DNA of 14,764 nucleotides, from the NCBI GenBank assembly GCA_937876695.1, contig CALFHW010000124.1, positions 1 to 14,764 of the forward strand, in the 5' to 3' direction. The notes under the pieces were generated by a model. That model saw only the letters and a list, made by a program, of their open reading frames with translations. It made no database searches and was not told the origin of the DNA. Origin of the DNA: an uncultured bacterium (GTDB lineage Bacteria; Patescibacteriota; Dojkabacteria; CALFHW01). The position numbers were made by a program, and so were the translations under genes. This document shows, piece by piece, positions 7,041-11,858 of the stretch (positions are counted from its first letter, which is position 1; the number at the start of each line of letters is the position of its first letter).

Positions 7041-8117
7041 CTACTTCAAGCCCACGCCTTTGTACGCCTTTTTGTTCTCGCGGTCAGCGAGTTGACCGCA
7101 GGCAGCGTTGACGTCGTCGCCCATAGTGACACGGACAGAGAAATTGATGCCTTGTCTCTCTAGAATATCTGTAAACCTATCGATCTGGCTTCTGGTGGAG
7201 CGCTCGAACTTCTCTTCACTGATAGGGTTGTAAGGTATGAGGTTGATATGCGCCAAACGGTTTCTGAACATGCTCACTAGCTGCATAGCGTGCTCGTCCT
7301 GGTCATTAAGCCTGCGGATAAGAACATACTCATATGATATGCGCTTATTTGTCAGCTCAACGTAACGATCTAGCTCGGCCATGAGTTCCTCCAGCGGGTA
7401 AATCTTGGATACTGGCATCATCTTAGCCCTCAGCTCCTGATTTGGTGCATGCAGACTCACAGCAACTCGCCCACGAAAACCGTCCTCCACAAACTTTCTA
7501 AACTGTGGCAAATATCCAGATGTAGACACAGTCAATCTCCTCTGGCTCAAACCCAGTTTGTCAAGGGAAGTCAAATCATCCACCGAAGCCTGGACAGCCC
7601 TCAAGTTCAACATCGGCTCGCCCATACCCATGTAGACTACATTTGTCACCTTTTGCACTGCAGTATCTAGGTGTTCCTGCTCCTCATCAGAATAATTTTC
7701 AGTAATACCATTCCCCCCGATAGGTCCTACATTTCTCAAATACCTCTGGAAATATATCACCTGCTCGATAATCTCCTCAGCTGTAAGATTGCCGCCAAAG
7801 CCCATCTTGCCAGTAGCGCAAAAGCTACAATTTACAGGACAACCCACCATACAACTCACGCAGACAGTATTGCGCCCATCCTTGTGCCTCATCAAAACAG
7901 TCTCAATCCTCTGGCCGTCCTTCAGTCGGGTAAAAAGCACCTTCACGGTATCACCCCTGCCAGAGACAAACTGCTTATCTACCTTCAAAGGCAAAAACTC
8001 TCCCTTAGCCGCATACTCCTCTCGCAAAGCCTTGGGCCAGGTAGTCAGCTGCTCCCAATCGGTAATCAAATCCTTATAATAAGCCTGGTCATATTGTTTC
8101 TGTCTAAATCCTTGCAT
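7041..8117 (-). CDS. rlmN: Dual-specificity rRNA/tRNA adenine-C2 methyltransferase RlmN
   Basis: Radical-SAM enzyme that methylates C2 of A2503 in 23S rRNA and A37 of some tRNAs. Seen: the cluster motif CPVNCSFC (C93, C97, C100), preceded by the family segment CVSCMVGC (C86); GMGEPMLN, the SAM-binding GEP region; SQRRLTVSTSG; LAVSLHA-like VAVSLHAPNQ; LIPYNP; and the C-terminal GDDVNAACGQL with C340, the cysteine that carries the methyl group. At 358 aa the length is usual. A short insertion rich in G, N and acidic residues lies before VVYMGMGEP. The start ATG at 8117 has no Shine-Dalgarno site; an extended -10, TGCTAAAAT (TAAAAT at 8126-8131), lies 8 nt upstream and could give a near-leaderless transcript besides read-through from lexA, 26 nt away. 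Confidence 0.95.
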   Translation of the reverse strand: MQGFRQKQYDQAYYKDLITDWEQLTTWPKALREEYAAKGEFLPLKVDKQFVSGRGDTVKVLFTRLKDGQRIETVLMRHKDGRNTVCVSCMVGCPVNCSFCATGKMGFGGNLTAEEIIEQVIYFQRYLRNVGPIGGNGITENYSDEEQEHLDTAVQKVTNVVYMGMGEPMLNLRAVQASVDDLTSLDKLGLSQRRLTVSTSGYLPQFRKFVEDGFRGRVAVSLHAPNQELRAKMMPVSKIYPLEELMAELDRYVELTNKRISYEYVLIRRLNDQDEHAMQLVSMFRNRLAHINLIPYNPISEEKFERSTRSQIDRFTDILERQGINFSVRVTMGDDVNAACGQLADRENKKAYKGVGLK

Positions 8118-8143
8118 AGCAGGCTATTTTAGCAAATTTCAAT

Positions 8144-8782
8144 CTAAATCACACTAACCAACACTCCTTGCACCGCCACCTCACCCACCTGGTAGTACAT
8201 CGGGGCGTAAGCAGCATTTGCTGGTTGCAGACGAATACGCCCATCAGCCTCCATAAAGAACTGCTTGAGAGTAGCTTGGTTCTCACGATTCAAAGCCACC
8301 ACCACATCCCCACGCTGGGCCTGTAAGCCTTTAGCAATGACAACCGTATCCCCATCCTCTATAAACATATCCTGCATAGAGTCCCCCCGCACTTTAAGCG
8401 CAAAATACTCTCTCCCAGCAGGCAATGGTAGCTCCAAGTACTCCTCCACCAGCTCAATAGCATCAATGGGCTGGCCAGCGGTAATAGTCCCCACCATAGG
8501 CACCTTGATAAACTGACCCGAGAACTTACCCTCCGCAAGAGCGTACTGCAAACCCTTGCCAGCGCTATCTCTGCGCAGGTGTCCGCCCAATTCCAGCGCG
8601 CTCATATGTTTATGCACGCTCCCCAAAGTCTCGAGTCCCAAAAAGTCCTTAATCTGAAACAAATCAGGCGACTGCCCATAAGAGCTGATGTATTCCTCTA
8701 TAAAATGCAGCAGTTTCTTCTGCTTGGACGTGAGCGGCTTATCTAGCTGAAATCGGGGTTGAAATTTGGACAGGTTTAGCAT
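8144..8782 (-). CDS. lexA: SOS repressor LexA
   Basis: Self-cleaving transcriptional repressor of the DNA-damage response. The N-terminal winged helix-turn-helix (PLTSKQKKLLHFIEEYIS ... GSVHKHMSALE, residues about 16-64) binds operators. The C-terminal S24 protease domain has the Ala-Gly scissile bond (TITAGQP, A102-G103), the nucleophile Ser135 in GDSM and the general base Lys173 in ATLKQF. All needed residues are present, so RecA-stimulated autocleavage should work. At 212 aa it is normal length. The start ATG (complement of 8780-8782) lacks a Shine-Dalgarno site. It has its own promoter with a possible operator (see 8804-8849) and is followed 26 nt later by rlmN. Confidence 0.95.
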   Translation of the reverse strand: MLNLSKFQPRFQLDKPLTSKQKKLLHFIEEYISSYGQSPDLFQIKDFLGLETLGSVHKHMSALELGGHLRRDSAGKGLQYALAEGKFSGQFIKVPMVGTITAGQPIDAIELVEEYLELPLPAGREYFALKVRGDSMQDMFIEDGDTVVIAKGLQAQRGDVVVALNRENQATLKQFFMEADGRIRLQPANAAYAPMYYQVGEVAVQGVLVSVI

Positions 8783-8803
8783 GTATCTAGCTCTTAAATA
8801 ATA

Positions 8804-8849
8804 TTCGGTTTTGTTTCGGTATTATAACTAGCCTCCGAAGTTTTTGCAA
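8804..8849 (-). promoter_or_regulatory. lexA promoter with candidate LexA operator repeats
   Basis: On the minus strand TTGCAA (8844-8849), a 17-nt spacer and TATAAT (8821-8826) make the strongest promoter in the window. TTCGG (plus strand) occurs at 8804-8808 and 8815-8819, exactly 11 bp apart, around and downstream of the expected start; an inverted CCGAA is at 8835-8839 between the boxes. No E. coli-type CTGT-N8-ACAG or Bacillus-type GAAC-N4-GTTC site is seen. The repeats may be an atypical LexA operator; that role is inference. The -35 box directly abuts the stop codon of the upstream PIN-domain gene. Confidence 0.55.
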
Positions 8850-9278
8850 CTAATTCTCAAAATTCTCCAACCTAGGCTTGGTACTGGCTGTAATGGCATT
8901 GATGGTCTTATGATAAAGTCTCACCTCGGTCATAGGAAAGTGTTGTGGGTGTAAGGTATACACCTCATATTCCTTGAGCGCTGCTACTGCGGCGACCAAA
9001 CAATCTGCTGTGGTTAAATTTGGGTAGAACGGCTTGTACTGCTGCATAAACTCTCCTGCTAGTTCGGCTACTTTTCTATCGAATTTCTCTGCTTTGAACA
9101 AATCGAAAAATGCTCCTATCATGGGTAACTCCTCGCTCAAGGCATGTGAATATACCTCTGTAATTTGCACGGGGGTGATAACACCAGCGGCCATTTCGAG
9201 TAGCCCTGTCACCTCGGCTAAATACGTCTTTTTCTGCTGCAAACATTTGATTATTACATCTGTATCTACTATTACCAT
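8850..9278 (-). CDS. VapC-type PIN-domain toxin (ribonuclease)
   Basis: PIN-domain endoribonuclease, probably the toxin of a VapBC-type pair. Seen: N-terminal VDTDVII with acidic D5 and D7, TEVYSHA with E41, LTTADCLVAAVAA with D92, and the C-terminal TLHPQHFP (108-115), the usual 'T.n..hF' strand. The four metal-binding acids appear to be present, so activity is likely. At 142 aa it is normal for VapC. The ATG (complement of 9276-9278) is preceded at 5 nt by AGGAG within AAGGAGAG (9282-9289), a clear Shine-Dalgarno site that lies inside the antitoxin's last codons. The coding regions overlap by 7 nt, supporting coupled expression. The target RNA cannot be inferred. Confidence 0.9.
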   Translation of the reverse strand: MVIVDTDVIIKCLQQKKTYLAEVTGLLEMAAGVITPVQITEVYSHALSEELPMIGAFFDLFKAEKFDRKVAELAGEFMQQYKPFYPNLTTADCLVAAVAALKEYEVYTLHPQHFPMTEVRLYHKTINAITASTKPRLENFEN

Positions 9279-9499
9279 TTTCTCTCCTTCCTATAGGATG
9301 CGGTTAATTTGTCTAATTCAAACTCTGCAAAACTGCGTAATCCCGCGATCTTATTGACTACTGCTTTGACGTCGTTTCTGGAATAGACTTCGGTGATGGC
9401 ATCTCTGATGAGCTCTGATCTGGTCTTGCCTGTCTTGGCGGCTAATTGTGTGAGCAGCCTAATGATACTGCTATCTAAGTAAATCTGAGTCCTACGCAA
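9272..9499 (-). CDS. Ribbon-helix-helix antitoxin (VapB/CopG-like)
   Basis: Small DNA-binding antitoxin expected to form a ribbon-helix-helix dimer, bind the PIN toxin with its C-terminus and repress its own operon. Seen: the strand RRTQIYLDSSIIRLLTQL, then AAKTGKTRSELIRDAITEV, an almost textbook RHH sequence (beta strand, helix, turn at G-K, second helix with SELIRDAI), followed by a charged tail ELDKLTASYRKERKW. The start is TTG (complement of 9497-9499): an in-frame TAG lies three codons upstream and no ATG exists at the N-terminus. TAGAAT (9503-9508) and TAATAT (9515-9520) are candidate -10 boxes just upstream, implying a very short leader. A 21-bp palindrome further upstream may be its operator. 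Confidence 0.88.
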   Translation of the reverse strand: MRRTQIYLDSSIIRLLTQLAAKTGKTRSELIRDAITEVYSRNDVKAVVNKIAGLRSFAEFELDKLTASYRKERKW

Positions 9500-9570
9500 A
9501 GTATTCTAGCTAATATATTAACTAATCATTGATATTGACTATAATCAGGGGCAAATGATTATACCGGGCG

Positions 9571-9591
9571 TGGTGTATACATTATACACCA
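9571..9591. promoter_or_regulatory. 21-bp palindrome, candidate antitoxin operator
   Basis: TGGTGTATA (9571-9579) and TATACACCA (9583-9591) are perfect inverted repeats around a 3-bp centre. Read on the minus strand it contains TATAAT (9581-9586). It has no T tract, so it is not an intrinsic terminator. It lies about 72 bp upstream of the RHH antitoxin. RHH antitoxins normally bind such palindromes to autoregulate. The distance is longer than usual, so the assignment is tentative. Confidence 0.45.
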
Positions 9592-9642
9592 TACCTACCC
9601 CAAAAGTACAGACTATAGGTTAATATCTAGCCAATTAAACAC

Positions 9643-9664
9643 AAAAAAACCTCATGAAGAGGCT
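9643..9664 (-). terminator. Weak intrinsic terminator downstream of module B
   Basis: On the minus strand CCTC (9650-9653 complement) pairs with GAGG around a five-base loop, extended by a G-U and an A-U pair, and is followed at once by seven T (9643-9649). The stem is short but the T run is uninterrupted. It lies after the 3' structured element of the 279-aa gene and separates it from vapBC. Confidence 0.45.
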
Positions 9665-9693
9665 AATAATAAAGAACAAAGGGAAAAGAGAGA

Positions 9694-9853
9694 AAGCCAG
9701 GAGGGAGAAAAGGGGGTTGAGAGAGATACTAAATAATAGTATTTTTTCAATCCACACGGACCAGATGAGTGCTAAAAAGATAACAAAACATACATGGTTC
9801 GTCAGCAAAAATCTGCTGCTTTCCTGCCTCCAAGGCTTCCTGTTAGGGGAATT
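9694..9853 (-). ncRNA. 3' structured RNA element, copy B (downstream of the 279-aa gene)
   Basis: This ~160-nt stretch starts at the stop codon of the 279-aa gene and is homologous to 11054-11183. Outer stem P1: 9819-9838 pairs with 9694-9712 (AAGCC, GGAGG and AAAG blocks, interrupted by small bulges). Inside are a CAGCA/TGCTG hairpin (9803-9818) and a perfect ATACTA/TAGTAT hairpin (9726-9742), nested in GGATTGA/TCAACCC. Shared with copy A are TGGTCC, GGATTGAAAA, CTCCCTCCT and GCTTT. The inner hairpin differs in sequence from copy A but is still paired, which supports RNA folding. I do not recognise the family. It may protect or process the mRNA 3' end or work as a separate RNA. Confidence 0.5.
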
Positions 9854-10692
9854 TAATCACCAAGTGCCCAAACGACATGGTCGTAGCCGTAGCTGTAGCT
9901 TATAACTGCTTGAAGACCACCCCACATTGGGTTGGTTTTTTGTATTTCTTGAATCTGTGGTTTTAGCGGTAGATAAGGGTCCGTTCCCACACCAGTGAAA
10001 AACATTAGCGGGTCGATTGGACATCCTTCATCAACATCGCAATAAAATGCGAAGTTGTTCCAACCAGCCCCTAGGCCACCAATGCTCTGAAAGAAAATAG
10101 TACCGTATGCCACTCGAGAGAAGACATAAGGTTGAAACTGAACCGTTTCATAGGTTAGCTCACCTGTGAGTTCTTCTGGAGACGTGGTACGAATGTCTTG
10201 AGCATTTTCATCCAACTGAAGTTGGTTGGCAAAATGCCAAATTAATTGCTCCAATTCCGCGCTACCATATTCCGGTAAGAACAAATTTATTTTTAGGATA
10301 CATCCTCTCTCCTGTGTGTAGTCAAAAGAAATAATTGTTCCAGAGCCTGGATCAATTGTTCTGAAGCTAGAACCTATTTCAGCCCAGCAAAAATCGATGG
10401 GACCTTCTTGGACAACAACTGTCAGAAGGTGCCAATCTTCTGGTAGGAAATTCAATACGACTGGGTGAGCGTATACGCGAATGAATTCGCTCCCAACTCT
10501 TAATACCCTTGCATATAAACTTGATTCATCATCGCCTATCCTTACTGTATCACCCGGGACTATGTCGGGGAGATTGTTATCCTGAGCGTTTACGCTAAGA
10601 ACGCCAATGATTAGTAATGCAAAAACAGCAAAGGCTCCAAACAGGACAAACAAAAATGGTCTTTCCGTCTTCTTGAAAATCTTTTTAATCAT
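9853..10692 (-). CDS. Secreted or membrane-anchored 279-aa protein (module B)
   Basis: Unrecognised protein. The N-terminus is basic (MIKKIFKKTERP) followed by a long hydrophobic segment (about residues 13-35) and VLSVNAQDN, a good signal-peptidase I site (V/A at -3/-1), so it is exported or anchored. The exported part has four cysteines (FCWAE, GCIL, YCDVDEGC), which could form disulfides, and is rich in aromatic and Gly/Pro residues; no catalytic motif is recognised. Start: ATG (complement of 10690-10692) lies 7 nt after AGGAG (10700-10704), one of the few clear Shine-Dalgarno sites in the window. It is preceded by the structured leader B and followed directly by the 3' element B; both non-coding parts recur around the 36-aa ORF of module A. 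Confidence 0.8.
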   Translation of the reverse strand: MIKKIFKKTERPFLFVLFGAFAVFALLIIGVLSVNAQDNNLPDIVPGDTVRIGDDESSLYARVLRVGSEFIRVYAHPVVLNFLPEDWHLLTVVVQEGPIDFCWAEIGSSFRTIDPGSGTIISFDYTQERGCILKINLFLPEYGSAELEQLIWHFANQLQLDENAQDIRTTSPEELTGELTYETVQFQPYVFSRVAYGTIFFQSIGGLGAGWNNFAFYCDVDEGCPIDPLMFFTGVGTDPYLPLKPQIQEIQKTNPMWGGLQAVISYSYGYDHVVWALGD

Positions 10693-10699
10693 GAGAGTG

Positions 10700-10704
10700 C
10701 TCCT
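10700..10704 (-). promoter_or_regulatory. Shine-Dalgarno site of the 279-aa gene
   Basis: AGGAG on the minus strand, 7 nt before the ATG. It lies 6 nt beyond the 3' arm of the long leader helix P1, so formation or disruption of P1 could affect ribosome access without covering the site itself. Confidence 0.7.
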
Positions 10705-10710
10705 CTATTA

Positions 10711-10872
10711 AAATCCAACGATACCTCAAAAGGCCCGGATGGGGGTGAGGCAAGGGGAGCTTTGGTTCTTTGCTTTGACTGTTGATGGTCGTGGCTTGGA
10801 ATGCTGGCTACTCTTGTCTTACACCCATACGGGCTAACAATTTGTTTATTCTTCTGAGGTATCGCTAGATTT
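10711..10872 (-). promoter_or_regulatory. Structured leader RNA, copy B (P1/P2 helices)
   Basis: The two ends, 10855-10872 and 10711-10728, form an uninterrupted 18-bp helix P1 as minus-strand RNA, with two G-U pairs; on the plus strand those positions would be A-C mismatches, which fixes the transcribed strand. Inside, 10822-10834 pairs with 10733-10747 (GCCCG and ATGGG blocks, one mismatch and a small bulge) as P2. Between them lies a variable loop of about 70 nt bordered by conserved TAAGACAAGAGTAGCC and CTCCCCTTGCCTCA. The same element with long identical blocks is at 11352-11490. I do not recognise a known riboswitch. The element sits in the 5' UTR, directly before the Shine-Dalgarno site. 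Confidence 0.65.
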
Positions 10873-10953
10873 CGCAAATAGGAGATCTTTTGTGATTTTT
10901 ACCCTAACAGGATTGTTAAAGAACTTGAGTCTGAAGACATTAATGCCATTCAT
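10846..10953 (-). CDS. Leader ORF, copy B (35 aa)
   Basis: A short ORF beginning 11 nt after the -10 box with a good Shine-Dalgarno match (GAGGTGA, 6-7 nt before ATG). Its C-terminal part reads FFNNPVRVKITKDLLFAKSS then DTSEE and stop. The matching ORF of module A reads FFNNPVKLNHRELLFAESN then DTSEE and stop. The nucleotide differences between them are a 3-nt indel and mostly synonymous or conservative changes (R/K, V/L, KD/RE, L/L, S/S), as expected for coding sequence. Its last codons form the 5' arm of leader helix P1, so a ribosome finishing this ORF would unwind P1. It may be a regulatory leader peptide or a small protein in its own right. Confidence 0.45.
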   Translation of the reverse strand: MNGINVFRLKFFNNPVRVKITKDLLFAKSSDTSEE

Positions 10954-10964
10954 AACTCACCTCT

Positions 10965-10993
10965 ATTATATAACATCAGGATATATTAAGCAA
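10965..10993 (-). promoter_or_regulatory. Promoter of module B
   Basis: On the minus strand TTGCTT (10988-10993), a 17-nt spacer and TATAAT (10965-10970). The spacer contains TATATCCTGATG, also present at the same place in the module A promoter. The expected start is near 10958, giving a leader of about 265 nt before the 279-aa gene. Confidence 0.65.
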
Positions 10994-11053
10994 TACTATA
11001 GGGCTAAATCCTTTTATTAGATATAACTCGAAAATTTGTAAAAAATGAGTAAA

Positions 11054-11183
11054 GCGAGGAGGGAGAAGTTAGGATTGTTAATAAAAAATATTTTCAATCC
11101 GACGGGACCAATTCGTTTATACAAAATGTACAAAACAAATCGGTTCTTCTCGCCTCCTAGCTAAAATCCTGCTAGGTTTAATC
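11054..11183 (-). ncRNA. 3' structured RNA element, copy A (downstream of the 36-aa ORF)
   Basis: Homologue of 9694-9853. P1: 11146-11161 pairs with 11054-11068 over about 13 bp (blocks GC, AGGAGG, AGAAG, with one mismatch and one bulge). P2: 11133-11144 pairs with 11107-11118, 12 bp with two G-U pairs as minus-strand RNA, capped by GTAC/GTAT. P3: GGATTG (11095-11100 complement) with CAATCC (11072-11077 complement). A competing hairpin, CCTAGC/GCTAGG (11156-11161 with 11171-11176), shares the 5' arm of P1, so two folds are possible. T-rich sequence follows P1 (TTTACTCATTTTTT), which may help termination. Family unknown. Confidence 0.55.
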
Positions 11184-11220
11184 ATTTTGCTCGTCATTCA
11201 ATACTATCAAGAAGTTGGAA

Positions 11221-11331
11221 TTATCCAACGCTTTGGAGTATTACTATAATCAATACAGAACCTCCTGCCAGGATTGGCATTACGACTAACCAAAAGAGTT
11301 TGTCATAAAAGCCTGGTTTAAAATCTTTCAT
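11221..11331 (-). CDS. Hydrophobic 36-aa membrane peptide (module A)
   Basis: Start ATG (complement of 11329-11331) lies 6 nt after AAGGAG (11338-11343), a strong Shine-Dalgarno site. The peptide has a short polar N-terminus (MKDFKPGFYDK) and one hydrophobic segment (LFWLVVMPILAGGSVLIIVI), so it should insert in the membrane, like many type I toxin peptides. The end SVLIIVILQSV loosely resembles ALLIIGVLSV in the signal anchor of the 279-aa protein. Reading +1 from about residue 32 would continue to a stop aligned with that of the 279-aa gene, so it may be a deletion or frameshift remnant of such a gene. A longer frame starting at 11445 runs through the structured leader and is not favoured. 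Real small protein versus remnant is unresolved. Confidence 0.55.
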   Translation of the reverse strand: MKDFKPGFYDKLFWLVVMPILAGGSVLIIVILQSVG

Positions 11332-11351
11332 CTGAATCTCCTTATATTGCA

Positions 11352-11490
11352 AAATCCAACGATGCCTCAAAAGGCCCGGATGGGGGTGAGGCAAGGGGAG
11401 TTTTGGCTTGATTAATTGGCCTTTGGCTACTCTTGTCTTACACACATACGGGCTGGAATTTGATTATTCTTCTGAGGTATCGTTGGATTC
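11352..11490 (-). promoter_or_regulatory. Structured leader RNA, copy A (P1/P2 helices)
   Basis: Second copy of the 10711-10872 element. P1: 11473-11490 pairs with 11352-11369, 18 bp with one internal A-C mismatch on the minus strand. P2: 11441-11453 pairs with 11374-11388. The 3' half (from P1 through AAAAGGCCCGGATGGGGG and on to GGGGAG) is nearly identical to copy B, while the apical loop differs in length and sequence. The 3' arm ends 8 nt before the Shine-Dalgarno site of the 36-aa ORF. Confidence 0.6.
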
Positions 11491-11574
11491 CGCAAATAGA
11501 AGTTCTCTATGATTTAACTTAACAGGATTGTTAAAGAACTGAGATTGAAGACAAAACTGCCATTCATATCTCAT
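11464..11574 (-). CDS. Leader ORF, copy A (36 aa, leaderless start)
   Basis: An ATG only 4 nt after the TATAAT box opens a 36-codon frame whose last 24 codons match the module B leader ORF (FFNNPV, LLFA, DTSEE, stop). A 1-nt deletion relative to copy B shifts the first dozen codons, so the start differs: copy B uses a Shine-Dalgarno-led ATG, copy A would use the leaderless ATG. The shared end in the same frame, despite the upstream 1-nt and internal 3-nt indels, argues for translation. A competing ATG at 11563 in the old frame stops after 17 codons. Tentative. Confidence 0.4.
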   Translation of the reverse strand: MRYEWQFCLQSQFFNNPVKLNHRELLFAESNDTSEE

Positions 11575-11578
11575 CGAG

Positions 11579-11607
11579 ATTATATACCATCAGGATATAA
11601 TAGTAAA
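11579..11607 (-). promoter_or_regulatory. Promoter of module A
   Basis: On the minus strand TTTACT (11602-11607), a 17-nt spacer and TATAAT (11579-11584). The spacer shares TATATCCTGATG with the module B promoter. The expected start is near 11572, at the ATG of the leader ORF and about 240 nt before the 36-aa ORF. Confidence 0.65.
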
Positions 11608-11858
11608 CTCGTAAAATATTGAACGAATGAAAAGTAGGAAACACCAGGAAGTAGCTCTGGATGAATAATTCCACCCAAGTTTAAGCAAAATGGGTACACT
11701 TCGGGTTCCAGACTTTACCTTTCCAAGAGGATGAGGATGTGGATTAAGTACAAATTTTAATTAGGTTAGAGAGAAGATAGGAGGAATTAATTTCTTTGTA
11801 ATGATTTACAATAGAATATAAGTTCAGTTTCATCTTCCTCAAATACTACAGGACACTC
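11608..11858. other. Intergenic stretch between module A and the 958-aa gene
   Basis: I see no convincing gene here. The best candidate is a 29-codon minus-strand frame (11744-11833) starting ATG just after GAGGAAG, which is too close for a normal Shine-Dalgarno site. No strong terminator follows the 958-aa gene: AGGA/TCCT near its stop has a 3-nt loop and no T tract. No third copy of the module elements is visible. Confidence 0.3.

Noticed and set aside
7449..8132. Plus-strand ORFs opposite rlmN
   Set aside because: Antisense shadows of a well-recognised gene, with no family resemblance or ribosome site.
9654..9905. 83-codon plus-strand ORF
   Set aside because: It overlaps the 3' RNA element and the end of the 279-aa gene antisense; basic low-complexity start, no homologue in copy A.
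10689..10877. 62-codon minus-strand ORF across leader copy B
   Set aside because: It runs through the P1/P2 structure; its frame is not kept in copy A because the apical loop differs in length, so the conservation is structural, not coding.
9694..11183. Integron attC sites or gene cassettes
   Set aside because: The 3' elements are folded repeats after ORFs, but no paired RYYYAAC/GTTRRRY core sites and no integrase are seen, and each module carries its own promoter and leader.
11221..11445. Long version of the 36-aa ORF starting at 11445 (74 codons)
   Set aside because: The first 38 codons are leader RNA sequence, and a strong Shine-Dalgarno site precedes the internal ATG at 11331.
9640..11610. 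Insertion sequence or MITE pair
   Set aside because: No terminal inverted repeats common to both modules, no target-site duplication that I can find, and no transposase.
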